The position numbers and the translations under genes are program-made. The notes beneath the pieces are model-generated. The model did not search any database, was not told the DNA's origin, and saw only the letters and a program-made list of their open reading frames with translations. This document shows, piece after piece, positions 28,166 to 37,730 of a stretch of 64,000 bases of DNA. Source of the DNA: an uncultured Bacteroidales bacterium (GTDB taxonomy: Bacteria > Bacteroidota > Bacteroidia > Bacteroidales > UBA932); the NCBI GenBank assembly GCA_944325765.1, contig CALVBH010000088.1, positions 1 to 64,000 on the forward strand. Reading direction: 5' to 3'. The first letter of the stretch is position 1. Every line of letters begins with the position of its first letter.

Positions 28166-30400
28166 TCATGCAAGCTTGCGTGAGGCCCGGGCGTAATGTT
28201 TCAGGGAAATGCAGAGCTGTTCGGATTCCTGAACGAGATTAAGGTACATATACGCTACCGTTAGATTCAGGTTTTTCTCCTGAATATCCACTGTCAGAGC
28301 CTTGCGCAGGTCCGAGAATTTGACCTGGAGCCTGCTGAGAGCTTCTTCCTGCGCCCGCATCTCTTCGTAGTTCCTGTCGCGGAAATGGTCTGCAAGACTT
28401 TTCACGGCAGATACCAGTTCATCGCGGACGGAGGAGAATGCCTTGCAGTATTCGGCCGGGATAGGGCTGAAGTTGTTGTCGACATGCTCGTATGCCGGCT
28501 CGCAGATACGGCGCAGGGAGTAGTAAGCCTGCTCCATATAGTTGAAAGCGGTATGGAACCATGCGCTCTTTTCCAGGGCCGTTTCCGGGTCGGCAAGCCT
28601 CAGGCACACCGTTTCCTTTTTCCGCAGGTTCTTGAGCCTGAGCTTGTAGTTCTTCAGGTCATTCATCGCATGCTTCAGAGTCCTGACATTTTCCTGCATC
28701 AGACCGTCTGTAACGGCAGTGTACTGGAGCGCGACCTCGTCGAGGAACGACTTGTCGTTCTCGGCCACGTATCTGAGGAACGGCACCCAGACCTGTTTCG
28801 GGTCCTTGAGTCTCAGAATCTCCTGATAGGCGCTGTCGCCTCTCAGCGTATCGGCTTTCTCCTTGTATTTGATATTGCTGTGAATCATTACGGCCAGACC
28901 CGCAATCACGATGACGACCGTCACGACTGTTCCGCCGAAATACATCAGAAGGGCAATGACGAATGCACTGATAAAGGCTATCGCCGCCGTCAGGAACCAC
29001 CCGCCGATGACGGAAAGCACGCCGGTGATTCTGAACACGGCACTTTCGCGGCTCCAGGCCCTGTCGGCCAGGGATGTACCCATAGCCACCATAAATGTGA
29101 CGTATGTAGTCGAAAGAGGAAGTTTCAGCGATGTTCCCAATGCTATGAGGAGCGATGCCACCACGAGATTCACCGAAGCCCTGACCACATCGTAGGCCGC
29201 ATTGTCCTCGATATCGATGGCAGATTTGTCGAAACGCTTCTCTATCCATCTCTTGACTCTGTCAGGAGTCGAGGCGATGATGAAGTTGGCAGTGGAATTG
29301 CTCCACCTGACGATGCTGCGCGCCGCCTTGGATGAACCGAACATCTCGTCGCCTTCATCCTGGCGGGCAAGGTTTATTTCGGTCTTGGTCACGTTGTGGG
29401 CCTTCTTCGAAGTCGCCAAAGCTATGACCATAACTACGCCTGCAGCCACCAGGAACACGAGAGGGGTAGAGGCGGACTCGTTCAGGACGCCCATCATGTG
29501 GCCGGACGGATTGCCGCCTCCGGCCGCCATATAGTCCTGGTAGGACGAGAAACCCGCAAGCGGGACTCCGATAAAGTTCACCAGGTCATTGCCGGCGAAC
29601 GCCATGGCGAGAGCGAAGGTTCCGCTAAGGACTATCACCTTGAAGACGTTCACTTTAAGGAAATGCAGGATCTGCATCAGTATGGTGAAGAATACGAGAC
29701 AGCCTCCGAGAAGCATCCAGGTATGGTCTGCAATCCAGGTCTTTACATCGGCCGTCATGAACGCAAGGTCCTTAGTACCCTTGAAAAGCATGAAATATAC
29801 TATGGCCGTAGTGGCGATACCGCCGTAGATGCCTATCTTCCACGTCAGTCCCTTGTGGAAATCGAAAGAGAAGATGAGCCTCGCTATATATTGTATGACA
29901 ATACCGCAGACAAAGGCTATCGCCACAGAGACGAAAATCGCCATTATCACGGACAATGCCTTTTCGGTATTCATATAATCGGCAAAACCCAGTCCGGTAT
30001 CGTCTCCCGCCATTTTTATAATCGCCAGGGCGAAAGTGGCTCCGAGGAGTTCGAATACCATAGATACCGTTGTGGAGGTAGGCATCCCGAGAGAGTTGAA
30101 CACGTCCAGTAGAATGATGTCCGTGACCATCACGGCGAGGAAGATGTACATCAGTTCCTTGAAGGCGAACTGTTCCGGCCGGAAAATGCCGTGCCGGGCA
30201 ATATCCATCATTCCGTTGCTCATAATGGCACCGAGAAACACACCGGCAGCCGCTACGATAATAATGGTTCTGAATCTGGCGACCTTGGCGCCGATAGCTG
30301 AATTGAGGAAATTGACTGCATCGTTGCTGACCCCTACCCAGAGGTCGGAAATGGCAAGCAGGAAAAGGAATATCACAAATCCCAGATAAATCCAGTCCAT
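28166..30400 (-). CDS. PiT-family inorganic phosphate transporter with PhoU-like C-terminal domain
   Basis: Inner-membrane phosphate symporter. The two PiT signature repeats are seen as GVSNDAVNFLNSAIGAK (near residue 27) and AFAGNDLVNFIGVPLAG (near residue 265), each within hydrophobic helices; roughly ten or more membrane segments occupy residues 5-520. The C-terminal 180 residues (from about 565) are long amphipathic helices resembling PhoU, for example ALQYTAVTDGLMQENVRTLKHA. 744 residues is the Bacteroidota long form. The gene diverges from an OmpR-type two-component system, which suggests phosphate-responsive control (inference). Confidence 0.93.
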   Translation of the reverse strand: MDWIYLGFVIFLFLLAISDLWVGVSNDAVNFLNSAIGAKVARFRTIIIVAAAGVFLGAIMSNGMMDIARHGIFRPEQFAFKELMYIFLAVMVTDIILLDVFNSLGMPTSTTVSMVFELLGATFALAIIKMAGDDTGLGFADYMNTEKALSVIMAIFVSVAIAFVCGIVIQYIARLIFSFDFHKGLTWKIGIYGGIATTAIVYFMLFKGTKDLAFMTADVKTWIADHTWMLLGGCLVFFTILMQILHFLKVNVFKVIVLSGTFALAMAFAGNDLVNFIGVPLAGFSSYQDYMAAGGGNPSGHMMGVLNESASTPLVFLVAAGVVMVIALATSKKAHNVTKTEINLARQDEGDEMFGSSKAARSIVRWSNSTANFIIASTPDRVKRWIEKRFDKSAIDIEDNAAYDVVRASVNLVVASLLIALGTSLKLPLSTTYVTFMVAMGTSLADRAWSRESAVFRITGVLSVIGGWFLTAAIAFISAFVIALLMYFGGTVVTVVIVIAGLAVMIHSNIKYKEKADTLRGDSAYQEILRLKDPKQVWVPFLRYVAENDKSFLDEVALQYTAVTDGLMQENVRTLKHAMNDLKNYKLRLKNLRKKETVCLRLADPETALEKSAWFHTAFNYMEQAYYSLRRICEPAYEHVDNNFSPIPAEYCKAFSSVRDELVSAVKSLADHFRDRNYEEMRAQEEALSRLQVKFSDLRKALTVDIQEKNLNLTVAYMYLNLVQESEQLCISLKHYARASRKLA

Positions 30401-30425
30401 AATAAAGAGTTATAGAATTTCGCCG

Positions 30426-30433
30426 CAAAAATA
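30426..30433 (-). promoter_or_regulatory. -7 box for the phosphate transporter
   Basis: Minus strand TATTTTTG, perfect to TAnnTTTG, 25 bases upstream of the transporter ATG at 30400. Confidence 0.55.
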
Positions 30434-30538
30434 AGTTCGGTATGTTGGCATTCTGTTGCGGAAATGTTAAAATATTGTTACGGGATTTCTTAACAAAAAT
30501 TTTACAGCCGGCAAGGAGTATCGGAAAAGGAAAACTTT

Positions 30539-30546
30539 TACCTTTG
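30539..30546 (+). promoter_or_regulatory. -7 box for the two-component system
   Basis: TACCTTTG, perfect to TAnnTTTG, ends 29 bases before the response-regulator ATG at 30576 and rules out an upstream GTG that overlaps the box. Confidence 0.6.
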
Positions 30547-30575
30547 TGCCGTTTTTCACTGTATTACATAGTATT

Positions 30576-31265
30576 ATGGACAAAAAGAAAATAATGGTCG
30601 TAGACGACGAACCGGACATCAGGGAAATCCTGGAATTCAATCTGGAGAATGCCGGTTACGAAGTGATTCCTGCGTCTTCCGCCGAATCCGCGCTTGAAAA
30701 GTGCGGCCAGGATATCGACCTGATATTGCTGGACGTCATGATGGAAGGGATGTCCGGTTTCAAGATGGCCGAAATACTGAGAAAGGAAAGGCACAGCCAG
30801 GTACCTGTAATATTCCTGACGGCGAGGAGCGCCGAAAACGATCTGCTGACAGGATTTTCGGCCGGAGGCGACGACTATATCGCGAAACCTTTTTCGATCA
30901 ATGAGGTATTGGCACGGGTGAAAGCCGTGCTGAAAAGAAGCGGAGCCCGGAAACAGGAAAACGAGCAGAAGGAGATAGTCCTGGGAAAGCTGAGGATAGA
31001 CGTGGCGAGGAAAATGGTTTATGTGGAGAATGCGGCGGTAGTCTTTCCGAAAAAGGAACTAGAAATCCTGACCCTTCTCGCTTCACACCCGGGCCGCATA
31101 TATTCCAGGGAGGAAATGATAAACGAACTGTGGGAGGATGCCCCGTACGTGCTGGACAGGACAGTAGACGTACATATAGCGCGTATCCGCAGCAAGCTCG
31201 GAGTATGCAAGGGCTATCTGACCAACAGGTCCGGATACGGATATTCAATGAACGCGGAAGACTGA
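30576..31265 (+). CDS. OmpR/PhoB-family response regulator
   Basis: DNA-binding response regulator. Receiver domain (1-118) with the acidic pocket VVDDEPD, phospho-acceptor Asp53 in LILLDVMMEG, and Lys104 in YIAKPFS. The C-terminal winged helix (about 135-229) shows KKELEILTLLASHPGRIYSREEMINELW and VDVHIARIRSKLG. ATG at 30576 gives MDKKKIMVVDDEP. The kinase gene begins 12 bases downstream. Divergence from the phosphate transporter and a downstream PhoR-like kinase make a PhoB-like role plausible, not proved. Confidence 0.93.
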   Translation: MDKKKIMVVDDEPDIREILEFNLENAGYEVIPASSAESALEKCGQDIDLILLDVMMEGMSGFKMAEILRKERHSQVPVIFLTARSAENDLLTGFSAGGDDYIAKPFSINEVLARVKAVLKRSGARKQENEQKEIVLGKLRIDVARKMVYVENAAVVFPKKELEILTLLASHPGRIYSREEMINELWEDAPYVLDRTVDVHIARIRSKLGVCKGYLTNRSGYGYSMNAED

Positions 31266-31277
31266 CGGAATCCCGAC

Positions 31278-33002
31278 ATGAAGAAGAAAACAGAAAGAAG
31301 ATCGTACAAACGGCAGCTGCTGACGTATTTCGCGGCGGTTTTCGCCCTTTTCGCAGTGCTGCTCATAGTATTCCAGTTCAGAAGCGACAGGGAAAACCGC
31401 AAGCTGATGCTCGAGGACCGGCTTTCCTGCTATGCCGATATCATAGCCCAGTCGGATGACTATCCGTCCACGGTAGCTCTGTTCCCTCCCGAACTGAGAG
31501 TGACAGTCATCGACAAGAACGGGGCCGTGGTCTACGATTCCGTCGAGGACAGGGAGAAAATGGACAATCACGGGACACGGCCCGAGGTAAAGGAAGCGCT
31601 GAAAGCCAGGGAAGGCAACTCGATAAGGAAATCGGACAGCGTCGGCATAAACTATTTCTACTATGCGAAGTCTTACGGCGGATATATCGTCAGGATGGCC
31701 CTGCCGTTCGAATACGACGTGAAGAAAGCGCTCCGGCCGGATTCGTTTTTCATTCTGATAGTGGTGCTGGTCTTCCTTATCGCCCTGTTTTTCATCATTT
31801 TCCTGTCCGACAAGTTCGGAGAGGGGGTTTCGAGACTGCACAGATTCGCCGAAGCCGCCGAACAGGGCAAAGTGGACTACGAAAACATGTCTTTCCCGGA
31901 TTCCGAACTTGGAGACATCGGCAATCAGATGCTGACAAGCTACCACAGGCTGGAACAGAGCAACAGGATGATTGCCCTCGAAAAGGAAAGGCTTCTGCTG
32001 CATCTGCATTACTATGACGGCGGCATCGCCATTTTTTCCCAGGAAAGGAAGAAAGTATACGCGAACCCGAAATTCGTCCAGTTCGTGAACCTGATGCTGG
32101 ACCGGCCGACTCCCGACCTCGACTCGCTCTGGGACAGCGAGATATTCAGACCGGTCGCCGAATTCGTAGCCGGAAACACCCATTCGCGGGTGGACAATGT
32201 CCCCGTATTCCAGTACAACGTAAGCAAGGGAGGCAGGGTCTACGCCCTGCAGGTGCTCGTCTACCCGGACAACGGCTGCGAGGTATCTGTAAACGATGTC
32301 ACGAATGTGGAGAAGAACAAGGTGATGAAGCAGCAGATGACGAACAACATAGCACACGAGCTGCGGACGCCTGTCAGCAGCATCAGGGGCTATCTGGAAA
32401 CGCTAACGGTCTGCAAGGACATTTCCGCCGAGAAACGGAAAATGTTTCTGGACAGGGCTTACGTGCAGGCTATGAGGCTTTCCGACCTGATAAGGGATAT
32501 AGGCTTGATTACCAAGATAGAAGAAGCCCCGGAACAGCTGCACAAGGAAAAGATAAACCTCCGGAACGTGGTGGACGAGGTGTCGGACGAGCTGCGCTCC
32601 AGACTTGACGATATGGGGATACTGGTGGAAAATGCCATAGAAGATGACCTGTGCGTCAACGGAAACGAGAGCCTGATTTATGCCGTATTCAGGAATCTGA
32701 TGGAAAACAGCCTGAAATACGGCGGATGTGAAATAAAAATCCACGTGGAATGCTATGCAAAGGGGGACGGATACTTCCATTTCTCATATTACGATACCGG
32801 AAAAGGCGTGCCTGACGAACATCTTTCAAAGATTTTCGAAAGGTTCTACCGGGTGTCCGAAGGACGTACGAGGGATGACGGAGGTTCCGGACTGGGCCTT
32901 TCGATAGTAAGGAATGCCATAGCTTTCCACAAGGGCGACATCAGGGCTCTCAACCGCAAGGGCGGCGGACTGGAGTTCATTTTTTCTCTCAGCGAAAAAT
33001 AG
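31278..33002 (+). CDS. PhoR-type sensor histidine kinase
   Basis: Membrane sensor kinase. TM1 about residues 15-33, an extracytoplasmic domain of about 120 residues, TM2 about 157-176, a HAMP-like segment, a PAS-like region ([22 protein letters not shown], near 245) and the kinase core. Phospho-acceptor His360 lies in [17 protein letters not shown] box [12 protein letters not shown]1 box [13 protein letters not shown]2 box GGSGLGLSI. 574 residues. The periplasmic sensor region has no motif I can assign to a ligand. It follows the response regulator by 12 bases. Confidence 0.93.
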   Translation: MKKKTERRSYKRQLLTYFAAVFALFAVLLIVFQFRSDRENRKLMLEDRLSCYADIIAQSDDYPSTVALFPPELRVTVIDKNGAVVYDSVEDREKMDNHGTRPEVKEALKAREGNSIRKSDSVGINYFYYAKSYGGYIVRMALPFEYDVKKALRPDSFFILIVVLVFLIALFFIIFLSDKFGEGVSRLHRFAEAAEQGKVDYENMSFPDSELGDIGNQMLTSYHRLEQSNRMIALEKERLLLHLHYYDGGIAIFSQERKKVYANPKFVQFVNLMLDRPTPDLDSLWDSEIFRPVAEFVAGNTHSRVDNVPVFQYNVSKGGRVYALQVLVYPDNGCEVSVNDVTNVEKNKVMKQQMTNNIAHELRTPVSSIRGYLETLTVCKDISAEKRKMFLDRAYVQAMRLSDLIRDIGLITKIEEAPEQLHKEKINLRNVVDEVSDELRSRLDDMGILVENAIEDDLCVNGNESLIYAVFRNLMENSLKYGGCEIKIHVECYAKGDGYFHFSYYDTGKGVPDEHLSKIFERFYRVSEGRTRDDGGSGLGLSIVRNAIAFHKGDIRALNRKGGGLEFIFSLSEK

Positions 33003-33010
33003 TATATTTG
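33003..33010 (+). promoter_or_regulatory. Possible internal -7 box before lolD
   Basis: TATATTTG matches the consensus exactly, directly after the kinase stop codon and 13 bases before the lolD ATG. The leader would be very short, so this may be chance. Confidence 0.3.
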
Positions 33011-33022
33011 GAAAAAGAAAAA

Positions 33023-33703
33023 ATGCAGGACTCCGTAATAATAGAAGCGAAAGGGATAGAGAAGTCTTTCGGCAAACTGAAAGTACTCAAAGGAATAGAC
33101 CTGACGGTGCGCAAATCTGAAGTGTTGTCCATAATGGGGGCTTCCGGAGCGGGAAAATCCACTCTGCTGCAGATTCTCGGGACTCTTTCCACCCCTGATG
33201 CAGGCTCCCTGACTATCGACAATATCGATGTCCTGAGACTGAATGCACGACTGCTTTCCCTGTTCAGAAATACAAAGACAGGGTTCGTTTTCCAGTTTCA
33301 CCACCTTCTTCCGGAATTCACGGCTGTGGAAAATGTCATGATTCCTGCCCTCATCGCAGGGAAATCTTCAAAAGCAGCCAGAGAAGAAGCCTTGTCCCTG
33401 CTCTCCGATTTGGGAGTGGGCGGACGCGGCAGTCACAAGCCTTCGGAACTCTCCGGAGGGGAACAGCAGAGAGTAGCCATAGCCCGCGCTCTGATAAATC
33501 ATCCGGCCGTCGTGTTTGCGGACGAGCCTTCGGGAAATCTGGACAGTGCGACAAAGGCGGAGTTGCACAGGCTGTTTTTCGAACTGAGAGACAGGACCGG
33601 GCAGACATTCGTCATAGTGACCCACGATCCGGAACTGGCCCGGATGTGCGACAGAAGTCTTTTTATGCGTGACGGACTTTTTACTGAGGAGAATATCGGA
33701 TGA
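33023..33703 (+). CDS. lolD: Lipoprotein-releasing ABC transporter ATP-binding protein LolD
   Basis: ATPase of the LolCDE/MacB-like family, which powers release of lipoproteins from the inner membrane. ATG at 33023 ([17 protein letters not shown]) is preferred over a TTG five codons earlier. Walker [10 protein letters not shown] (39-47), Q-loop [20 protein letters not shown] typical of LolD, signature [15 protein letters not shown], Walker [14 protein letters not shown], switch VTHD. 226 residues. The permeases LolC/E are not nearby, as is common in Bacteroidota. Its stop overlaps the trmN6 start by four bases. Confidence 0.9.
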   Translation: MQDSVIIEAKGIEKSFGKLKVLKGIDLTVRKSEVLSIMGASGAGKSTLLQILGTLSTPDAGSLTIDNIDVLRLNARLLSLFRNTKTGFVFQFHHLLPEFTAVENVMIPALIAGKSSKAAREEALSLLSDLGVGGRGSHKPSELSGGEQQRVAIARALINHPAVVFADEPSGNLDSATKAELHRLFFELRDRTGQTFVIVTHDPELARMCDRSLFMRDGLFTEENIG

Positions 33704-34608
33704 GCGTGTTCCGTTTCCGGCAGTTCAGCGTTGAAAATAAGGAATCAGCCATGAAGGTCAATACTGACGGCGTGCTTCTCGGGGCGCTGATGACGATTCG
33801 CGGTGAAGACCGGACGTATTTAGACGTGGGAACCGGCACCGGAACGATAGCGCTGATGGCTGCACAACGCGTTTCGGAGGTTTCCGGCGAGGCTTCCGGC
33901 AGAGGCGGAGCTTCGGACGACGTGCTCTCGGACAGTGCTTCCGGAAAGAGACCGGAGAGTGCTCCGGTGATTATCGGGATAGACATCGACGGACCCTCGG
34001 CACGCGAGGCTGCACGCAATTTCGGGAATTCCCCCTGGAACACGGAACTTAAATCCCTGCACTGTTCTTTAGATGAATTCTCGTCATCGGCTGCATCCGG
34101 AAATGAGGATTTCCGAATCAAGCATAGCGCAGAAAACGCCCTTTTGAGTTGTCCTCATCCAGGATACGAGACGCCTGCCGGATTCGACCGCATCTTTTCG
34201 AATCCTCCATACTTCGATATGTCCCTCCAGGCACCGGACGGGCGGAGAAATACGGCACGGCATACAGCCTTCCTTTCTTACCGGGAACTTATCGCTTTCG
34301 CAGCAGGACACCTGAATGACAATGGCATCCTCTCCCTCATTCTCCCGGCAGACACCGAAACCTGGCTGCTGCGCCATGCGCGGATGTCAGGACTTCACCC
34401 TTTCCGCATAGTCCGCGTCCGGACCACTCCGAAAAAAAAGCCGTCCAGGATAGTCGCGGAGTTTTCCCGGCTGCACCGGACGGCAGACATTCCGGAAGGT
34501 ACATCGGCCGGATTTCCTGTTATGGAAGAAAGCCTGCTTACCATCCGGGACGGTGGAGAATACACTGTGCAGTACCTCACTCTGGTACGTGATTTCCTGC
34601 TGATATAG
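33700..34608 (+). CDS. trmN6: tRNA1(Val) (adenine(37)-N6)-methyltransferase family protein, with two insertions
   Basis: SAM-dependent N6-adenine methyltransferase of the YfiC/TrmN6 family, modifying A37 of tRNA1-Val. N-terminal [29 protein letters not shown] motif [17 protein letters not shown] (41-57), and catalytic NPPY at 168-171 in [10 protein letters not shown]. At 302 residues it is about 60 longer than typical relatives. The surplus lies in two places: a low-complexity Ser/Gly/Glu/Asp-rich stretch at about 59-90 and residues 135-153, which are encoded by a 56-base copy of a dispersed hairpin repeat inserted in frame. Both insertions are in loops outside the catalytic motifs, so function may survive. 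Confidence 0.88.
   Translation: MSVFRFRQFSVENKESAMKVNTDGVLLGALMTIRGEDRTYLDVGTGTGTIALMAAQRVSEVSGEASGRGGASDDVLSDSASGKRPESAPVIIGIDIDGPSAREAARNFGNSPWNTELKSLHCSLDEFSSSAASGNEDFRIKHSAENALLSCPHPGYETPAGFDRIFSNPPYFDMSLQAPDGRRNTARHTAFLSYRELIAFAAGHLNDNGILSLILPADTETWLLRHARMSGLHPFRIVRVRTTPKKKPSRIVAEFSRLHRTADIPEGTSAGFPVMEESLLTIRDGGEYTVQYLTLVRDFLLI
34103..34158 (+). repeat. Dispersed hairpin repeat, copy 1 (inside trmN6)
   Basis: 56 bases, 49 identical to copy 2 at 44813. Ends ATGAGGAT and GTCCTCAT pair (seven Watson-Crick pairs plus one G-T), enclosing the core AATCAAGCATAGCGCAG. It codes for trmN6 residues 135-153 without breaking the frame. Confidence 0.75.
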
Positions 34609-34657
34609 GAAACTTTTCCGAATTTTCCTGCGATTACGGGAATTGAGCAAAACTTGT

Positions 34658-34665
34658 TATCTTTG
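34658..34665 (+). promoter_or_regulatory. -7 box for lepA
   Basis: TATCTTTG, perfect to TAnnTTTG. It lies 63 bases upstream of the lepA ATG and inside an in-frame 5' extension, which shows the extension is not translated. Confidence 0.6.
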
Positions 34666-34728
34666 CAGGATGCCTGTCGGATGCAGGGAAAGACACCGGC
34701 ATTGCCGAAGGCGAAAAAAGGGAACCTT

Positions 34729-36516
34729 ATGAAGAATATCAGGAATTTCTGCATTATCGCGCATATCGACCATGGCAAAAGTACGCTGGCCGACAGGATG
34801 ATAGAAATTACCAAGACATTGGCTGCCAGGGATATGGAGGCACAGGTCCTGGATTCGATGGATCTGGAGCGGGAGAAAGGAATCACGATTAAGAGCCATG
34901 CCATCCAGATGGATTACGTGCACAACGGAGAGAAATATGTGCTGAACCTTATCGACACTCCGGGGCACGTGGACTTTTCCTACGAAGTGTCCCGCGCGAT
35001 AGCTTCCTGCGAAGGTGCGCTGCTTGTGGTAGACGCCACGCAGGGCATTCAGGCCCAGACGATTTCGAACCTCTATCTCGCCATCGAGCACGACCTGGAA
35101 ATCATACCGGTGCTCAACAAGATCGATGTGGACTCCGCGATGGTGGATGTGGTGACGGACCAGGTGACAGACCTTCTCGGATGCTCTCCTGACGACATTC
35201 TCTGCGCCTCCGGAAAGACCGGGCAGGGTGTGCCTGAAATCCTCGATGCCATAGTGGAGAGGATTCCTGCGCCGAAAGGCGATCCCGAGGCACCGCTCCA
35301 GGCCCTGATTTTCGACTCCGTATTCAACTCGTTCAGAGGAATCATCGCATATTTCAAGGTGGTGAACGGCACCCTGCACTCGGGAGACAAGGTCAAATTC
35401 TTCAATACAGGCAAGGAATATGATGCCGATGAAGTGGGCGTACTGAAAATGAAACTCGACCCGCGCGATGAAATTCCGTGCGGAAGTGTGGGATACATAA
35501 TTTCCGGCATCAAGACAGCCTCCGAAGTCAAGGTCGGGGATACCATTACGCATGTGGACAGGCCATGCTCCGAAGCCATAGCTGGATTCGAGGAAGTGAA
35601 ACCCATGCTGTTCGCTGGCGTCTACCCGGTCGAAACAGACCAGTACGAGGAGCTCCGTTCATCGCTGGAAAAACTGCAGCTGAACGATGCCTCCCTCGTT
35701 TTCGAACCGGAATCGTCCCTGGCTCTCGGCTTCGGCTTCCGCTGCGGATTTCTCGGACTCCTTCATTTAGAAATCATCCAGGAAAGACTCTACCGGGAAT
35801 TCAATATGGATGTCGTCACGACGGTCCCGAACGTATCATACAAGGTGTACACCACCCAAGGCGAAGTGGTGGATGTGCACAATCCGTCAGGACTGCCAGC
35901 CCCTACCCTCATTTCGAAAATAGAGGAGCCTTACATCAGGGCCCAGGTGATATCTAAGTCCGATTTCTACGGTCCTATCATGAAACTCTGTTTAGACAAA
36001 AGAGGGACACTCGTTAACCAGCACTATATAACGTCGGACAGGCTGGAACTGACATACGACATGCCGCTTTCGGAAATCGTTTTCGATTTCTACGACAAGC
36101 TCAAGTCGATTTCCAAGGGTTATGCATCGTTCGACTACCACTTGACAGGTTTCAAGGAGGCCCGGTTAGTGAAATTGGACATCCTGCTGAACGGCGACCC
36201 GGCAGACGCCCTGTCGAGCCTGATTCATGCCGACCACGCATACGATTTCGGACGGAAAATCTGCGAGAAACTGAAGGAGCTCATTCCGCGCCAGCAGTTC
36301 GATGTCGCCATCCAGGCGGCGATAGGCGCGAAAATCATCGCACGCGAAACAGTCAAGGCCGTAAGGAAGGATGTGACCGCAAAATGCTACGGCGGTGACA
36401 TCACGAGAAAGCGCAAACTCCTCGAAAAGCAGAAACAGGGAAAGAAACGCATGCGGCAGATAGGCACCGTGGAAGTCCCTCAAAGCGCCTTTATGGCGGT
36501 ACTGAAATTAGATTAG
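34729..36516 (+). CDS. lepA: Elongation factor 4 (LepA)
   Basis: Ribosome-associated GTPase that acts on translation initiation/back-translocation under stress. Start [24 protein letters not shown] at 34729; G1 AHIDHGKST (11-19), G2/G3 [14 protein letters not shown] and DTPGHVDF, G4 NKID, G5 ASGKTG. C-terminal LepA-specific domain ends with [34 protein letters not shown]. 595 residues is the normal length; in-frame sequence upstream to 34654 overlaps the promoter and is not counted. The stop codon overlaps a dispersed repeat. Confidence 0.97.
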   Translation: MKNIRNFCIIAHIDHGKSTLADRMIEITKTLAARDMEAQVLDSMDLEREKGITIKSHAIQMDYVHNGEKYVLNLIDTPGHVDFSYEVSRAIASCEGALLVVDATQGIQAQTISNLYLAIEHDLEIIPVLNKIDVDSAMVDVVTDQVTDLLGCSPDDILCASGKTGQGVPEILDAIVERIPAPKGDPEAPLQALIFDSVFNSFRGIIAYFKVVNGTLHSGDKVKFFNTGKEYDADEVGVLKMKLDPRDEIPCGSVGYIISGIKTASEVKVGDTITHVDRPCSEAIAGFEEVKPMLFAGVYPVETDQYEELRSSLEKLQLNDASLVFEPESSLALGFGFRCGFLGLLHLEIIQERLYREFNMDVVTTVPNVSYKVYTTQGEVVDVHNPSGLPAPTLISKIEEPYIRAQVISKSDFYGPIMKLCLDKRGTLVNQHYITSDRLELTYDMPLSEIVFDFYDKLKSISKGYASFDYHLTGFKEARLVKLDILLNGDPADALSSLIHADHAYDFGRKICEKLKELIPRQQFDVAIQAAIGAKIIARETVKAVRKDVTAKCYGGDITRKRKLLEKQKQGKKRMRQIGTVEVPQSAFMAVLKLD

Positions 36517-36580
36517 GGAGTTTACTAAGGTAAATGACTTAGGCCGAATCCCGAAGATAACGCAGTAGTTTGCCCCTTTC
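36514..36580 (+). repeat. Dispersed hairpin repeat, longer variant at the lepA stop
   Basis: Begins within the lepA stop codon. It contains AGGGAGTTTACT, GTAAATGAC, CCGAATC, CCCGAAGA, TAACGCAG and GCCCC in the same order as the reverse complement of 53513-53634 (apart from CCGAATC), and shares CCGAATC, AAG and TAACGCAG with copies 1-2. TTTAC/GTAAA can pair as a small hairpin. Confidence 0.6.
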
Positions 36581-36587
36581 CGCACCG

Positions 36588-36621
36588 AAAACAAAATGGG
36601 GATGTCTCCCGACACCCCCAT
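36588..36621 (-). terminator. Intrinsic terminator of the candidate small RNA
   Basis: Stem of 11 bp with one wobble (36596-36606 with 36611-36621), four-base loop, then TTTTGTTTT on the minus strand (36588-36596). No T-tract follows on the plus strand, so it is not an obvious lepA terminator. Confidence 0.6.
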
Positions 36622-36701
36622 CCTATATCTGTGAACATCAGGCCAAATTGCACACACCCTGATTTCAGTCTTCACAGAAAGAGACGAATAAGATTCTTAA
36701 C
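36588..36701 (-). ncRNA. Candidate structured small RNA, antisense-oriented between lepA and menA
   Basis: Minus strand. About 7 bases after a near-consensus -7 box comes a 51-base hairpin at 36678-36628 whose arms TCTGTGAA/TTCACAGA (8 bp) enclose ATCAGG/CCTGAT (6 bp) with an asymmetric internal loop and a 15-base apical loop. A second hairpin, ATGGGGGTGTC with GACATCCCCAT and a GGGA loop, is followed by TTTTGTTTT, the form of an intrinsic terminator. Nothing codes on this strand here, and the T-tract exists only in this orientation. Length about 114 nt. I do not recognise it as a known RNA; ends are inferred. Confidence 0.5.
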
Positions 36702-36707
36702 CGGGGA

Positions 36708-36715
36708 CAAAGATG
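36708..36715 (-). promoter_or_regulatory. -7 box of the candidate small RNA
   Basis: Minus strand CATCTTTG matches TAnnTTTG at seven of eight positions, with a predicted start around 36701. Confidence 0.4.
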
Positions 36716-36791
36716 GGGTTTTTGTGCGGGAGGCGGGTTGTACGGAGGGTTGTTTTATATGTTGTTTTAGTTTGTTGTATGTTGTTTTAGT

Positions 36792-37703
36792 ATGGGAAAA
36801 TTCAAATCATACGTCACGGCGATGCGATTGAGGACACTTCCGCAGTCGCTTGCGGGAGTTACGCTCGGGCTGATGCTCGCAGCATCGGATTACAGGGTAA
36901 ATGCAGGCGTGATTGTCTTTACGGTACTTACGGCCGTATTTCTGCAGATATTGTCAAATACGGCCAACGAACTCGGAGATTTTCTGAAAGGCACGGACAG
37001 GATAGAGGACAGGCAGGGACCGGCATATACGCTGGCTACAGGGATGATGACGGAGAAGGAATACAAGGCGATGATAGCCGTATATATAATATTGTCGGTC
37101 GGCTGCGGACTGGCATTGATATGGTTCTCGTTCGGGACGTTCTTCGCTCTGGGTCCGCTGATTACGATGCTGCTCGGAGCCGCGGCGATTTCAGGAGCCG
37201 TCAAATATACGTTGGGACGGAATCCGTACGGATACAGAGGCCTGGGAGACTTCTATGTGTTCATTTTCTTCGGACTGGTATCGGTATTGGGTTCATATTT
37301 CGTGGCTACGCATGAAATCCGCACCTGGATACTGATTCTTCCCGCGATATCCATGGGATGCTTCAGCACCGCCGTACTCAATGTAAACAATATCAGAGAC
37401 ATGGAATCCGACCGGGCAACCAGGAGAACCATCCCTGTAAGAATAGGAGAACGGAAAGCGAAGATTTACCATACGGCACTCATCGTCGCAGGATGGCTCT
37501 GCATGACCGGGTACTCGCAGATGAGGATTTTCGACTGGTGGCATTATCTTTATGTCCTGACGCTGCCCCTGTTCGTATGGCATCTTGTCGGGGTATGGAA
37601 ATATTCCGGGAAGGCTCTCGACCCTATGCTCCCGCTGCTGGTCATTTCCACCTTCCTGTTCGGGCTGTTCGGAGGATTCGGCTATATAGAGTTCCTGCTG
37701 TAA
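36792..37703 (+). CDS. menA: 1,4-dihydroxy-2-naphthoate polyprenyltransferase MenA
   Basis: Inner-membrane prenyltransferase that attaches the polyprenyl tail to DHNA in menaquinone synthesis. UbiA-superfamily with about nine membrane helices over 303 residues; Asp-rich motifs appear as LSNTANELGDFLKGTDRIED (near 56) and NVNNIRDMESDRATRRTIPVRIG (near 200). N-terminal AMRLRTLPQSLAGVTLG is typical of MenA. The 75 bases before the ATG are T/G-rich with two copies of a TATGTTGTTTTAGT-like unit. It converges, 27 bases apart, on menG, which catalyses the following methylation. Confidence 0.95.
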   Translation: MGKFKSYVTAMRLRTLPQSLAGVTLGLMLAASDYRVNAGVIVFTVLTAVFLQILSNTANELGDFLKGTDRIEDRQGPAYTLATGMMTEKEYKAMIAVYIILSVGCGLALIWFSFGTFFALGPLITMLLGAAAISGAVKYTLGRNPYGYRGLGDFYVFIFFGLVSVLGSYFVATHEIRTWILILPAISMGCFSTAVLNVNNIRDMESDRATRRTIPVRIGERKAKIYHTALIVAGWLCMTGYSQMRIFDWWHYLYVLTLPLFVWHLVGVWKYSGKALDPMLPLLVISTFLFGLFGGFGYIEFLL

Positions 37704-37730
37704 AGACAGGAAGTTTCACCGGAGTTTCCG

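Noticed and set aside
28385..29335. 316-codon open frame antisense to the phosphate transporter
   Set aside because: Low-complexity His/Arg/Asp composition typical of a shadow frame; the transporter reading is clear.
31245..32357. 370-codon open frame antisense to the histidine kinase
   Set aside because: Kinase motifs on the plus strand are complete; the antisense translation has no family features.
36596..36621. Reading the hairpin after lepA as the lepA terminator
   Set aside because: On the plus strand the stem is followed by TCCTATATC without a T-tract; the T-tract exists only on the minus strand.
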